Below are positions 17,318 through 27,023 of a stretch of 64,000 bases of DNA, one piece after another. The position numbers were made by a program, and so were the translations under genes. Source of the DNA: Parvibaculaceae bacterium PLY_AMNH_Bact1. Lineage in GTDB: Bacteria; Pseudomonadota; Alphaproteobacteria; Parvibaculales; Parvibaculaceae. The notes beneath the pieces were generated by a model. The model did not search any database, was not told where the DNA came from, and saw only the letters and a program-made list of their open reading frames with translations. The first letter of the stretch is position 1. Each line of letters starts with the position of its first letter. Where the stretch lies: the NCBI GenBank assembly GCA_032881465.1, contig CP126168.1:186001-250000 (forward strand), read 5' to 3'.

Positions 17318-17995
17318 ATGCAGTTTGATGACGTAATTTTGGGCCGTCGGAGTATCCGGGGCTATAAATCCGAACCCGTTCCAAAGGCTTTGATTGAAGA
17401 AGTTTTGACACTGGCAATGCGTGCACCATCGTCGATGAACACCCAGCCATGGAGTTTCTACGTCATCTCCGGAGAACCACTGGACCGCATTCGCGCGGGC
17501 AATACCGAACGGAACTTAGCAGGTGTCCCCCACTCGCGAGAGTTTCGTATTGGCCAGCCTTTTGACGGCAAGCACCGCGAAAGGCAGATTGGTGTTGCCA
17601 AGCAATTGTTTTCCGCCATGGGGATTGCTCGCGAAGACAAAGAAGCGCGCCAGGATTGGGTGTTGCGCGGCTTCCGCCAGTTTGACGCGCCGGTATGTGT
17701 GATTGTGACATATGACCGCGCGTTGGCCGATAGTGACGATACGGCGTTCGATTGTGGTGCGGTCACAACCGCACTGGTAAATGCTGCCTGGTCGCGCGGG
17801 CTTGGTGCCGTCATTAACAGTCAGGGTATCATGCAGTCACCCGTTGTACGGGAGCATGCTGGCATTGCTGACGATCAAGTTATCATGAAAGCAATTGCTC
17901 TGGGCTGGCCCGATGACACCTTCCCTGCCAACAAGGTGGTTTCAGAACGTAAGAGTGTCGAGGAGGCTACTGTGTTTGTTGGCTTCGCTGACTAA
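17318..17995 (+). CDS. Nitroreductase family flavoprotein
   Basis: A 225-residue FMN-dependent NAD(P)H oxidoreductase of the NfsB/nitroreductase fold. The N-terminal RRSIRGYKSEPVP and APSSMNTQPWSFYVIS segments contact FMN, and the C-terminal ALGWPDDTFPANKV is typical. The substrate is unknown; such enzymes reduce nitroaromatics, quinones or enones. GAGG lies eight bases before the ATG. It is a single gene between the broken secretion locus and the convergent agmatine operon. Confidence 0.88.
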   Translation: MQFDDVILGRRSIRGYKSEPVPKALIEEVLTLAMRAPSSMNTQPWSFYVISGEPLDRIRAGNTERNLAGVPHSREFRIGQPFDGKHRERQIGVAKQLFSAMGIAREDKEARQDWVLRGFRQFDAPVCVIVTYDRALADSDDTAFDCGAVTTALVNAAWSRGLGAVINSQGIMQSPVVREHAGIADDQVIMKAIALGWPDDTFPANKVVSERKSVEEATVFVGFAD

Positions 17996-18059
17996 GTCAA
18001 GGTCCATGACCTCTGTTGCAACATCTCGCACATAGGCCTTTGGGCGCACAGGTGTCAGA

Positions 18060-18962
18060 TTAATTGGAGATCCATGTGCCTTTGGTCCCCGCCAAGACCT
18101 GATCAGCGTTCTTGAGGGAGCCGATCATCGCTGGATTGCCGGTCGCTTGCACAAAATTGCAGGCGGCCGCGATTTTTGGTCCCATGGAGCCTTCGGCGAA
18201 GTTCATTGTCGTGAGCGCTGTTGGCGTAGCCCGGTCCAGCTTCTGTTCGTCGGCTTGTCCCCAGTTTCGATAGACGCCATCCACGTCTGTCAAAATGAGA
18301 AGCCTGTCTGCGTTGAGACGGCACGCCAGCAGAGCAGCAGTAAGGTCTTTGTCGACAACCGCCTCCACTCCCGACATATGGCCGTTGGCCTCTTGCATAA
18401 CCGGTATGCCACCGCCGCCGCCACATATGACGAGAACGCCAGATGCTACTAGGTTTTTGACAATGGGCAGCTCAAGTATGTCAACGGGTGTCGGCGATGG
18501 CACGACACGCCGGAAATTTTTGCCGTCCTGGGCGACGTCCCATCCGCGGTCTCGAGAGAGGTCTTGGGCATCGCTCATTGAATAGATGGGACCAATCAGT
18601 TTTGTCGGATTGCTGAACGCTGGGTCCTTTGGGTCCACCAGTGTGCGTGTGAGTAGAGTTGCGATTCTCCTGTCGGGCATCTCGTTGGCCAGCACTTGCC
18701 CAATCACATACCCGATCATGCCTTGGGACTCTGCTCCGAGAACGTCCAATGGGAACGCGGGCGCCTCCTTGAAGGCTTCAGCTTCCAGAGCAAGCAGCCC
18801 TACCTGTGGTCCATTGCCGTGGACAAGAACGACTTCATGACCGTCCGCGATTTTAGTCAAAGCGTCTGCAGCGCGCTGTATGTTGTGTTCTTGGTTCTCT
18901 GCGCTCAGAACTTCGCCCCTCTGCAGCAGCGCATTGCCCCCTATCGCAACGACGAGCCTCAT
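18060..18962 (-). CDS. aguC: Carbamate kinase (agmatine deiminase pathway)
   Basis: A 300-residue amino-acid-kinase-fold enzyme that transfers phosphate from carbamoyl phosphate to ADP, giving ATP, CO2 and ammonia. Motifs are [16 protein letters not shown] at the N-terminus, [16 protein letters not shown], and [16 protein letters not shown]. The ATG at 18962 overlaps the aguA stop (ATGA) and gives the usual family start; an upstream in-frame codon would add nine residues. It is the last of four genes with agmatine deiminase, so energy capture from agmatine is the likely role. arcC is an alternative name by homology. Confidence 0.92.
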   Translation of the reverse strand: MRLVVAIGGNALLQRGEVLSAENQEHNIQRAADALTKIADGHEVVLVHGNGPQVGLLALEAEAFKEAPAFPLDVLGAESQGMIGYVIGQVLANEMPDRRIATLLTRTLVDPKDPAFSNPTKLIGPIYSMSDAQDLSRDRGWDVAQDGKNFRRVVPSPTPVDILELPIVKNLVASGVLVICGGGGGIPVMQEANGHMSGVEAVVDKDLTAALLACRLNADRLLILTDVDGVYRNWGQADEQKLDRATPTALTTMNFAEGSMGPKIAAACNFVQATGNPAMIGSLKNADQVLAGTKGTWISN

Positions 18963-20080
18963 GAGCGCTCGCTCGGCATCTCTACCCATCGTTTCGGTTG
19001 TTGTTGGGTAATGCAGTGAATGTTTCCACCCCCGAGCAGGATCTCACGGGCGTTGACCGGAATGATTTTTCGGTCCGGAAAGAGAGCGGCCAGTTGCGAA
19101 ACAGCCTCTTTGTCCATCGGGTCTCCAAACTGTGGGACAACGATGACTCCGTTTCCAATGTAGAAGTTGATGTAAGATGCAGCGAGGCGGTCATCAGGTT
19201 GCCTGGGAAGTGTCCCCTCAATCGCATCGACGCCGCCGCTTTCTTCCTCCGTAATCAAGACCGGGCTGGGCAGCGGGATTTTGTGCACTTCCAGCGCGCG
19301 GCCTTTGGCATCGCGTGCCTCCGCGAGGCGGTCATAGGCATCCTGGCTGATCGCATACTGAGGATCATCTTTGTCCTCACACCAGGCCAGGGCCACAACA
19401 CCAGGTCGGATGAAGCAACAGATATTGTCGATATGGCCGCTGGTTTCGTCGTTATAGATACCCTTGCCTAGCCATATGAATCTCTCGATCCCTAGATAGT
19501 CACTCAGTGTTTTTTCTATGTCCGCTTTTGAGAGATCCGGGTTTCGATTGGGGTTGAGCAGACATTCTTCAGTCGTGAGGAGCGTTCCCTCGCCGTCCAC
19601 ATGAACCGATCCCCCCTCCAGCGTGATGGGGGCTCGATAGCGGTCCACTCTTTCAATCTCTGATACTTTCTGGGGCACCAGGTCATCTTGGTCCCAAGGG
19701 AAATAGAGACCTGCACGCACGCCGCCCCAGGCGTTGAATTGCCAGTTGATGAGACGAACATCGCCTGTGTGATTGATAAGGAAGGTAGGCCCGCAATCTC
19801 GCATCCAGGCATCATTATTGGTCATTTCAACAACACGGATATGGGTGGGCAGCATGGCACGCGCATTCTGAAATTGCGTAGGGGAGACCCCCATTGTCAC
19901 GGGTTCTCCCTCCGCGATGGCGCTGGCAACGTCCACAAACGCCTGTTGGGCTGGCTTGACCCCTAGCCGCCAATTGTCGGATCGCTCAGGCCAGAGCATC
20001 CAGCATCCATCATGGGGCTCAAATTCACCGGGCATCCAATATCCGTCTGCCCTTGGCGTGCTGCTCACGAGCCGTTTCAT
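18959..20080 (-). CDS. aguA: Agmatine deiminase
   Basis: A 373-residue guanidine-modifying (GME/PAD-fold) enzyme hydrolysing agmatine to N-carbamoylputrescine and ammonia. Family marks include the opening [20 protein letters not shown], the substrate segment [13 protein letters not shown], the histidine in [10 protein letters not shown], and the nucleophile cysteine in [13 protein letters not shown] near residue 357. Length is normal. It lies 58 bp after the transporter gene and overlaps carbamate kinase. Confidence 0.95.
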   Translation of the reverse strand: MKRLVSSTPRADGYWMPGEFEPHDGCWMLWPERSDNWRLGVKPAQQAFVDVASAIAEGEPVTMGVSPTQFQNARAMLPTHIRVVEMTNNDAWMRDCGPTFLINHTGDVRLINWQFNAWGGVRAGLYFPWDQDDLVPQKVSEIERVDRYRAPITLEGGSVHVDGEGTLLTTEECLLNPNRNPDLSKADIEKTLSDYLGIERFIWLGKGIYNDETSGHIDNICCFIRPGVVALAWCEDKDDPQYAISQDAYDRLAEARDAKGRALEVHKIPLPSPVLITEEESGGVDAIEGTLPRQPDDRLAASYINFYIGNGVIVVPQFGDPMDKEAVSQLAALFPDRKIIPVNAREILLGGGNIHCITQQQPKRWVEMPSERS

Positions 20081-20138
20081 CTCTGCAATCTCCAGCTACT
20101 ATTCAATCAACTGCGGACCGGCTTAACCTCGAGCAGGG

Positions 20139-21539
20139 TCAATCTTTGGATCCTTTGCCGATCAGCCACTCACCTATCAGGAAAGTAATGATCACCCCAC
20201 CGACGATTGATCCGGCATAGGTGAGATCAAATTCTCCGGGCACATAGATGAAGAAGACGATGGCCTGGATGATGAATGAAAGACAAAGACCGGTAAGGGC
20301 GATCGCGCCCACATTTCCGCCGGGGACGCGATAGGGCCGGGGCCGGTCGGCGTCGATTTTGCGAAGCCGTAGGAAGGCACCGAACATGAACAGATAACAG
20401 AGCAAAAAGACAACGGACGAGAAAGCAAACAGGGTCCAGAAGAGGTCCTCAGCATCAGCCGCCATAAATCCGTAGACGATCACGACGACGGTGGTAATGG
20501 CGCCTGTAATAAAAGCTGCGTTTGCGGGGGTTTTGTAAACAGGGTGCAATCTTGCAAAGCTTGGGTGCAGATCGCCAGCATCGGCAGCCTCAGCCGCAGA
20601 ACGGTTGGCACCCATGGTCCAGGTCACCATATTCGCCACAAACGTGTAGAGCGCCATAATGCCAAGGATCATAACGGCGAACCCGCCGAGACCTTCTGTG
20701 CCGAGCAGTTTGTAAAGCGTATCGACAATGCCCTCGATAAGGCTGATGTCATCAAGCGGCAAGGCAATAAGAACGCCCACAGTTCCCAGCAGATAGAAAG
20801 CCGCGATAAGCGTGCCGGACACGATGATCGCTTTGGGCACATCCCGCGCTGGATCATCCATTTCCTCGCTCGCGCCGGACATGAGCTCGAACCCCATGAA
20901 GTTGTAGACAATCACCGGCAGAAAGGCCAAAGACACGCCCCAACTTGGGGTGAGTGTTTCAAGTGTGATGGGATTGGCAACACCATGGTTTATTGCATAG
21001 TAGATCCCGCCAAACCCAATCACCATCATGATCAGAGCTTTAAACACAGCGCCTATATTGGGTATCCACTTGCCGACGTCGAGCGCCATGACATTAATCG
21101 ATACAGTGAGCCAGGTCAGCGCGATAGCGATGACGATCTGTGGCCACAGACCCAGGTCGGGCATAAAGAGCTGTGAAAAAATGCCAGCGAACAGAAGGTA
21201 GACGGAAGGCTGCCAGAGCGCGACGTTGATCCACCAGAGCCAAGCGGTGCGCCCACCCCAACGATCTCCATATGCCCGTTTGACCCAGGAGTAAATGCCG
21301 CCTTGATCTGGATAGGTGCTGCCCAGTTCTGCGGTAATCAGGCCATAGGGAATAAAGAAAAAGATCAGCGTAAAGACCCACCAGAAGATCGATTGAACGC
21401 CTATGGAGGCGGACGCAGCAAGCTGGTCAATCACCAAGATGGCGCACACGGTGAACAAGGTCATATCCAGACCTTTTAGAACGCGCTTAAAGCCTTTACC
21501 CGATGTTGCTGAGGGTACTGAAATGGATGGGTCTGACAT
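20139..21539 (-). CDS. aguD: APC-family permease, probable agmatine/putrescine antiporter
   Basis: A 466-residue twelve-helix amino acid-polyamine-organocation transporter, with family features such as ELGSTYPDQGGIYSWVKRAYG after helix 2 and GFELMSGASEEMDDPARDVPKA mid-protein. Its place between the carbamoyltransferase and agmatine deiminase is that of AguD in lactic acid bacteria, which swaps external agmatine for putrescine. The substrate is inferred from context, not from residues. Confidence 0.82.
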   Translation of the reverse strand: MSDPSISVPSATSGKGFKRVLKGLDMTLFTVCAILVIDQLAASASIGVQSIFWWVFTLIFFFIPYGLITAELGSTYPDQGGIYSWVKRAYGDRWGGRTAWLWWINVALWQPSVYLLFAGIFSQLFMPDLGLWPQIVIAIALTWLTVSINVMALDVGKWIPNIGAVFKALIMMVIGFGGIYYAINHGVANPITLETLTPSWGVSLAFLPVIVYNFMGFELMSGASEEMDDPARDVPKAIIVSGTLIAAFYLLGTVGVLIALPLDDISLIEGIVDTLYKLLGTEGLGGFAVMILGIMALYTFVANMVTWTMGANRSAAEAADAGDLHPSFARLHPVYKTPANAAFITGAITTVVVIVYGFMAADAEDLFWTLFAFSSVVFLLCYLFMFGAFLRLRKIDADRPRPYRVPGGNVGAIALTGLCLSFIIQAIVFFIYVPGEFDLTYAGSIVGGVIITFLIGEWLIGKGSKD

Positions 21540-21589
21540 GTTCGTTTCTCCACTTTGTTCGGATTATCTCGGTAGGTACTGATGGGGGG

Positions 21590-22600
21590 CTAAACACTCT
21601 CCGCCAAAAAGGCGTCTACTTGCTTCTTGTGATGAGCAGTCAAGTCGTCTGACGGGCGTTTGAGATGCGGATAGGTGAACCAGACAAGGATCGCCTTCTC
21701 CGCATGTAGTCTGTTTTCCGCTTGATCAAAAATGATGGACTGGGGGCCGTCGAGAATCTCATCCGTGGCCTCCACGCCCCGAGATGCCGGCAGGCAGTGC
21801 ATGACCTTTACGGTGGTTGGAGCTTTTTTCAAAAGGTCGGCATTTACTTGGAAGTCCGGCATAAAGGCGGCCTCCCGGTCGGGAATTTCATCTTCCTGCC
21901 CGACCCACCACCAGAGATCTGTATAGATAAAGTCGGCGTTCGCGACCGCGGCCGCCGGATCATCTGTAACAGTGAGTGATCCGCCAGAAGTCTCACAATT
22001 CTTGCGCGCGATTTTCGCCCAGTCTGCGGGCACCTGGTATTTTTTCGGTGCTGCATGCGTGAAGTCCATCCCCATACGGGTGCATATCCACATAAGAGAA
22101 GAGCATACATTCGTTGCATCTCCGACAAATGTAACTTTCAAGTCTTCTAGTTTTTTCCCATCTGGCGCGTGCTCAATCATGGTGAGAGCATCACACAAGA
22201 CCTGTGTTGGGTGGTTGTAGTCCGTCAGGCCATTGATAACAGGAACTGTTGCATGCTTTGCGAGCTCAGTGACCGTTTCGTGCTCCAGTGTCCGGGCCTC
22301 AATCACGTCGACCATGCGCGATACCACGCGCGCTGTATCAGCGATGCTTTCGCGCGCGCCAAGATGTATTTCCCCTGGTTTCAGATAGAGGGCATGTCCC
22401 CCAAGCTTCGTCATAGCGACTTCAAACGAAATACGTGTTCGCGTTGAGGGTTCTTCAAAAATCATGCCCAAGGAGGCACCGCGCAGCAATGGTGGGCATG
22501 CCCCATCTTTATCAGCTGCCTTTAAAAGGCGCGCCAATTCTATGATCTTCAGAAGTTCTAGTTTTGAGTAATCTTGGGTCTGAATAAAATGCTTGAGCAC
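21590..22600 (-). CDS. aguB: Putrescine carbamoyltransferase
   Basis: A 336-residue transcarbamylase that phosphorolyses N-carbamoylputrescine to putrescine and carbamoyl phosphate. The carbamoyl-phosphate motif is STRTRISF, followed by AMTKLGGHALYLKPGEIHLG, the DYNHPTQ motif and the HCLPASRG loop. The long DLWWWVGQEDEIPDREAAFM insertion and FDQAENRLHAEKAI tail resemble putrescine rather than ornithine enzymes. The GTG at 22600 is chosen because AGGAG lies about seven bases upstream and gives the usual length of about 340; an upstream ATG would add 35 untypical residues. First gene of the agu unit. Ornithine carbamoyltransferase is the main alternative. Confidence 0.87.
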   Translation of the reverse strand: MLKHFIQTQDYSKLELLKIIELARLLKAADKDGACPPLLRGASLGMIFEEPSTRTRISFEVAMTKLGGHALYLKPGEIHLGARESIADTARVVSRMVDVIEARTLEHETVTELAKHATVPVINGLTDYNHPTQVLCDALTMIEHAPDGKKLEDLKVTFVGDATNVCSSLMWICTRMGMDFTHAAPKKYQVPADWAKIARKNCETSGGSLTVTDDPAAAVANADFIYTDLWWWVGQEDEIPDREAAFMPDFQVNADLLKKAPTTVKVMHCLPASRGVEATDEILDGPQSIIFDQAENRLHAEKAILVWFTYPHLKRPSDDLTAHHKKQVDAFLAESV

Positions 22601-22772
22601 GGCACAACTCCTCACCTCGGAAACAAGCGTGATTAATTGGTCGGCCACACTATCTTGGTTTTGCTGCCACGCTGCATTGATCCATCGCATGCCAGTGAGG
22701 GACATATCAGAAGTTCACGTTTCAGAGATTTGGGGTTTCTGAAGTGTCAGCCTTATCGATCTTTTCAGCCGG

Positions 22773-23420
22773 TTACGAGCTGTCGAGAGAGTTTGACTGG
22801 CGATCAAGTGCGGCATTAAAAGCCTGTCTTGCAGGCGCTGTCAGGCACGGCAGGAGCACAGAGAAATGGTGTTGAATGCCCCGTTCCTGGTCGTTCCAGC
22901 TGATCTTATCGAGCCCTTCTGCCTCGCGCAGATAGTCCATCCAATATCTGCTGACAATCCAGAGCGACCGGGTAAGGTGTTCAAGGTCGATAGGGAAATC
23001 ACGTCGAAACAGGTTTTCCTTTTCAATCCGATGGATCAACTCGTGGAGCTCACGGAAGTCAGCTGATAGCTCAGAGTCCGAATGCAGACTGGTATCTTCT
23101 GAAACATATTGCGTCCGGTTTTGCAGTGCGAACCGGTTCGCCCAGGTTAGGTCCATCGCAAACAAGAGATGATCCACATAATCATCAGCGATGGCGCCGC
23201 CTTGACGCCCGGCTCTGCGGCTTTGAGCCTGGTCCCGAGCGTCAGACTCCAGCCGCATTGCAAGGTCACGTTTGGTCGGAAAGTGATAGGTCAAATTCCC
23301 CTGCGAGATTCCTACCGCTGCCGCTATCTCCGTCAATGTTGTTGCTGCATAGCCTTTGTCGTTAAACAGTCGGCGGCTGGCATTGAGAATTCGCTCTGGC
23401 GTGGTCGTACGCGATGCCAC
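22773..23420 (-). CDS. TetR-family transcriptional regulator
   Basis: A 215-residue regulator with an N-terminal TetR helix-turn-helix (RILNASRRLFNDKGYAATTL, then EIAAAVGISQGNLTYHFPTK) and a divergent ligand-binding C-terminus. It sits divergent from the GMC oxidoreductase and upstream of, in the same direction as, the agu genes with 172 bp between. Two perfect inverted repeats in the divergent intergenic region are plausible operators. The effector is unknown; it could control the GMC gene, the agu operon, or both. Confidence 0.9.
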   Translation of the reverse strand: MASRTTTPERILNASRRLFNDKGYAATTLTEIAAAVGISQGNLTYHFPTKRDLAMRLESDARDQAQSRRAGRQGGAIADDYVDHLLFAMDLTWANRFALQNRTQYVSEDTSLHSDSELSADFRELHELIHRIEKENLFRRDFPIDLEHLTRSLWIVSRYWMDYLREAEGLDKISWNDQERGIQHHFSVLLPCLTAPARQAFNAALDRQSNSLDSS

Positions 23421-23462
23421 TGAACACCTCCAAGGCAGGGAGAATCACAAAAAGTTTGACAA

Positions 23463-23480
23463 TTAGGTTTTACTACCTAA
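23463..23480. promoter_or_regulatory. Inverted repeat, candidate TetR operator 1
   Basis: TTAGGT-TTTACT-ACCTAA has perfect 6-bp arms. It lies between the TetR start (23420) and the GMC start (23539), next to a second palindrome sharing the TAGGT/ACCTA half-site. Confidence 0.55.
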
Positions 23481-23483
23481 AAA

Positions 23484-23499
23484 TAGGTAAGTCTACCTA
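23484..23499. promoter_or_regulatory. Inverted repeat, candidate TetR operator 2
   Basis: TAGGTA-AGTC-TACCTA has perfect 6-bp arms and begins 3 bp after the first repeat ends. Two adjacent copies of one half-site suggest binding of two TetR dimers. Confidence 0.55.
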
Positions 23500-23538
23500 A
23501 TCAAGGTTGTTGCTAACACAAACCAGGAGGGTGTGTTG

Positions 23539-25018
23539 ATGAGCGCGAAATCCAGACACATAGTAATCGTAGGCGGTGGCACATCAGGCTCCGTATTGGC
23601 GGCCCGCCTCAGTGCAAACCCTGACTTTACTGTCACTCTGCTTGAAGCAGGGCCAGATGATAAAACCTATGATGCTGCTGTTCTTGAGCCCGTTCGTGCA
23701 CCGGATGCTTGGTTGGGCGGTCCCAACATTGAGATGACTTTAATGTCTGGCCAAGGGGGTGATATTCCCATGCTCCAGGGGCGGTTGCTGGGGGACTTCA
23801 GCAGTGAACGGTTTGGCCACATTAAGGGGGATGCCTGTTGACTATGATGGGTGGGCATCAGCCGGCCTCGACGGTTGGGGGTGGCGCGATGTCGAGAGCA
23901 CTTTTATCGCAGCCGAAACCGACCTGGACTTTGGGTCGTCTGCAATTCACGGGGATACCGGTCCCTTGCCCGTCCGAAGATGGCGTCGCGACGAACTAAG
24001 TCGCGCTCAACTCGCCTACTATGACGGTATGCTGGAGACTGGAAACCCGGCAGTTGCGGATATCAATGATCCGACACAGCTCCCAGGCATGGGAGTATTC
24101 CCTGTGACCATCGACTCACAGGGCAAAAGGGTAACAACTAGTCTTGCCTATCTGACGTCAAATGTACGCGCGCGTCACAATCTCAACATTCATACTGGCG
24201 CTGAGGTGGCTGGGCTCAATGTGGATGGAACCCGTGTCACTGGCGTTAAACTGGCCTCTGGCGCCGAAATGGAGTCTGACGAAGTAGTGGTCACCGCAGG
24301 GGCACTGTGGACACCGACCTTGCTAATGCGCTCGGGCATCGGTCCGGCTGGGCACCTTGCAGATCATGGCATCACGGTCCACAAAGACTTGCCAGTGGGG
24401 GAGACGATGAGCGATCACATCGGGCCCGGTCTTCGTTATGGACATAGTGGACCCAGAGGCGGTTCAGCCGGTCCTGCTCAGGTCTTGCTCATTGGAGCCT
24501 CAAACGGCACCGATGTTGACACCCACACCTTCCCGATTGCGCCAAATACAACTGAGGGCCCAACAGAATTCGTAATGGCAGTGTTTCTGTTGCGCTCTTC
24601 CGGGCGCGGATCAGTGCGGCTGGGAGAGACGGCTGAAGCCGGGCCGCTTGTGACAGTCCCGCCATTGCCAGACGATGGCATTGACAGTCTTCGCTACGCG
24701 TTTGACCGACTGGCTGAGTGGGAAGCGTCTGGGCCGGCGCGCGCGCTTGGGTGCGAACCTCTCGACCCTCAGGATCTAAAATCTGAAACCGCAGTCTCCG
24801 ACGCGCTTGAACGTTTCACGATCAGCTATGGCCATATGACGAGCACTTGCCCGATGGGAAAAGTGTTGGATGCAGACTGTCGGGTCTTGGGCATCGGAGG
24901 ATTGCGGCTCGCCGATGCGTCGATCATGCCAACCATCCCGTCCGGCAATACCTATCTTGGCTGCGTTATGGTTGCTGAGCGCATTGCACAGAAGATGTTG
25001 GCGGAGGGCGCCCCCTGA
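23539..25018 (+). pseudogene. GMC-family FAD oxidoreductase with a frameshift
   Basis: The parts together read as one glucose-methanol-choline oxidoreductase of about 490 residues. The first frame (from the ATG at 23539, with AGGAGGG upstream) has the FAD motif IVIVGGGTSGSVLAARL and runs to MLQGRLLG. The second frame then continues TSAVNGLATLRGMPVDYDGW to the C-terminal PSGNTYLGCVMVAERIA. The shift is in a G-run at 23790-23794: four bases separate the CTG and ACT codons where the canonical Leu-Gly-Gly-Thr-Ser would need six. Either a real lesion or a homopolymer read error is possible. The rest of the gene shows no decay, so the event is recent or artefactual. Substrate unknown. Confidence 0.8.
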
Positions 25019-25056
25019 GGCACTGATTTCCAACATTGGAAAAGCGTGCACCGGTC

Positions 25057-26130
25057 CTAGCCGGTTTCCAGGACATTGATACCTTTGTTGAACGGGGCTG
25101 CTCGTTCCACGTCGTACCCCGAATTGGCCTCGACTGACGAATCCCAGATCAATACGTATTCGTCCTGCGGAAGCAACGCCTTCACCTTCCGTTGATCGTC
25201 TTCGCCGAGGTTTGCAAACTCTTCGCGCAGCCTCTCAAGGCAATAGACACGGTACCTGGAAACGGGCATGTTTTTGTAAGCGCACCCTTGCACATTCATC
25301 TCAAACTGTTTCTTGTCTTTGCTATAGGCAAGGGCATTCTCTCTCAGCTGTACCAGGTGGGTTTCAGCGATCTCCTTGAGCAGGGGAGCTGCGTCGTCTG
25401 GGACCGTGTCGAGGAGGGATGTCTCACCAGCGGTCCTATGCGCGTTCCAAACTCGCGCAACCCATTCAGCGATGGCTGGCCAATCATTTCTCATGATGGC
25501 GGCTGGGGTGGGATCCTGTCCGAAATGCCGGAGCATCGGCCCCATCATGCCAATGTCTGCAATTGAAGGCGTGTCTCCGAGCAGATAGGGGCGGTTTTCG
25601 AGCATGGAGAGCATGCCACGCATCGCGTTGAAGAAGCCCGCTTCCACATGATCCCAGGTATCCTTGGTGACGCCGTCTCTCTTCACGAACAAGGTATGTT
25701 GGCGTTTTTTTACCATGCGCCTGCGGACGAAGCGGGGCAGGCGCAAATGGGTCGTGACCTCGTCCGCAAGAATGCGTGAAAGCAACTCGCGGTCATGGTC
25801 ATAACTCCACCTGTAGTGCATGGCTGACCGCCAAAGCCATTCATCGCCATAGTCTTCAATTAGAAGCGCGATAAACCGCACAACTGGATCGCTTGGCATG
25901 ACAGAACGACTAGGATACTCGCTTTCCAGCTGTTGAATGATCGGCGTGCTGTCAGACATCCAGCGCCCATCCGGTCGCTCAACGATTGGCACCTGGACCG
26001 CACCGGCGTGTTCGCGAATATGCTTCTGCTTTGCGAAAGGGTGCTCCATGTCATAAGCGATGCCCTTGTATCGAAGGTAAGCCTCAAGTTTGCCGGTGTA
26101 GTAGGAAACAGAAACGCCCCAGACTTTCAT
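25057..26130 (-). CDS. Large glutathione S-transferase-like protein
   Basis: A 357-residue protein whose N-terminal 80 residues form a thioredoxin-like GST domain (MKVWGVSVSYYTGKLEAYLR, VPIVERPDGRWMSDSTPIIQ) followed by a helical GST C-domain (RPYLLGDTPSIADIGMMGPM). It is about 150 residues longer than classical GSTs, with a C-terminal extension of unknown fold. The ATG at 26130 has GGAGGGA upstream; an earlier in-frame start would add 16 residues. The substrate is unknown. Confidence 0.8.
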   Translation of the reverse strand: MKVWGVSVSYYTGKLEAYLRYKGIAYDMEHPFAKQKHIREHAGAVQVPIVERPDGRWMSDSTPIIQQLESEYPSRSVMPSDPVVRFIALLIEDYGDEWLWRSAMHYRWSYDHDRELLSRILADEVTTHLRLPRFVRRRMVKKRQHTLFVKRDGVTKDTWDHVEAGFFNAMRGMLSMLENRPYLLGDTPSIADIGMMGPMLRHFGQDPTPAAIMRNDWPAIAEWVARVWNAHRTAGETSLLDTVPDDAAPLLKEIAETHLVQLRENALAYSKDKKQFEMNVQGCAYKNMPVSRYRVYCLERLREEFANLGEDDQRKVKALLPQDEYVLIWDSSVEANSGYDVERAAPFNKGINVLETG

Positions 26131-26231
26131 TGTCTTCCCTCCTTGGATGTGCTCCCGCCTTGGGAGACAGATTGACAATACTGAAGGGCAGTGGCCTAGA
26201 ATGCTAAAAAGTTACATTTTGGAGCCAATTT

Positions 26232-26924
26232 GTGAAAGTCCTGCGTCCGAAGACCAAAACGCTTAGAGATTTACTCTCCGTGGAAGTTATGGGGCGTTTG
26301 ATCGCAAGTGGAGCAACGAAACGGTATACCGACGGCCAGATTATCCAGGACCGCGGCGACAAGCGCGCTGGCCTGACAATCGTCAAGACTGGTGAAGTCA
26401 TCGCTGGCAATGTTGGGCAAGACGGATCCTTCCTCACATCAGCTTTATTGCGTGCGGGCGAGACCTTTGGCGAGCAGACCCTGTTCTCAGATCTGCGGCG
26501 CACCCATACCTTATGGGCGCACGGGGCGGCGGATATCACATTTGTGAGTAAAAGAGAGTTTTTGCAGCTCTTTGATGAGGAGCCATCAATTGCTCAAGCG
26601 CTACTGGCAATGATGGTTCAACGAAATTATGAGATGATGAACTTCATCGACTCTCAGCGACGGTTCTCCTTAACGGCGCGGGTCGCTCGTTTGCTGCTGG
26701 CAACAGTGGACACTGAGGAAAACCATTCGAGTGTTGACTGTCGGCAGGAAGATCTTGCCTTTATGTTGGGTGTCTCAAGGGTTGCTGCTGGTAAGGCGCT
26801 TAAACGTTTGGAGGGTCGAGACTTGATCACGCTGCGCTACGGTCGGATTGATATTGATGATATTGGCGGATTGCAGGCGATGGTCGCAAGTGAGGATCAA
26901 TTTTTCACAGTCGAAAATGACTGA
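26232..26924 (+). CDS. Crp/Fnr-family transcriptional regulator
   Basis: A 230-residue Crp-like protein: a beta-roll sensor (about residues 20-120, including the GETFGEQTLFSD loop), a dimerisation helix, and a C-terminal helix-turn-helix (QEDLAFMLGVSRVAAGKALKR, then GRDLITLRYGRIDI). It has a single cysteine, in the DNA-binding half, so it is not an FeS-type FNR. GTG start with GGAG seven bases before. Divergent from the GST-like gene and 99 bp before a dehydrogenase gene. Its signal is unknown. Confidence 0.88.
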   Translation: MKVLRPKTKTLRDLLSVEVMGRLIASGATKRYTDGQIIQDRGDKRAGLTIVKTGEVIAGNVGQDGSFLTSALLRAGETFGEQTLFSDLRRTHTLWAHGAADITFVSKREFLQLFDEEPSIAQALLAMMVQRNYEMMNFIDSQRRFSLTARVARLLLATVDTEENHSSVDCRQEDLAFMLGVSRVAAGKALKRLEGRDLITLRYGRIDIDDIGGLQAMVASEDQFFTVEND

Positions 26925-27023
26925 AAGCGGGCACTTTTTTCGCGTTTCTCCGTCCCTATATCGGTATACGGTGCGTGGGAACTCCCATCGCCGGAATAGC
27001 TCAAAGAAAGAACTGAATACATC

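Noticed and set aside
21590-22705. Longer start for the carbamoyltransferase (371 residues)
   Set aside because: The extra 35 residues do not fit the family, and the GTG at 22600 has a strong ribosome-binding site.
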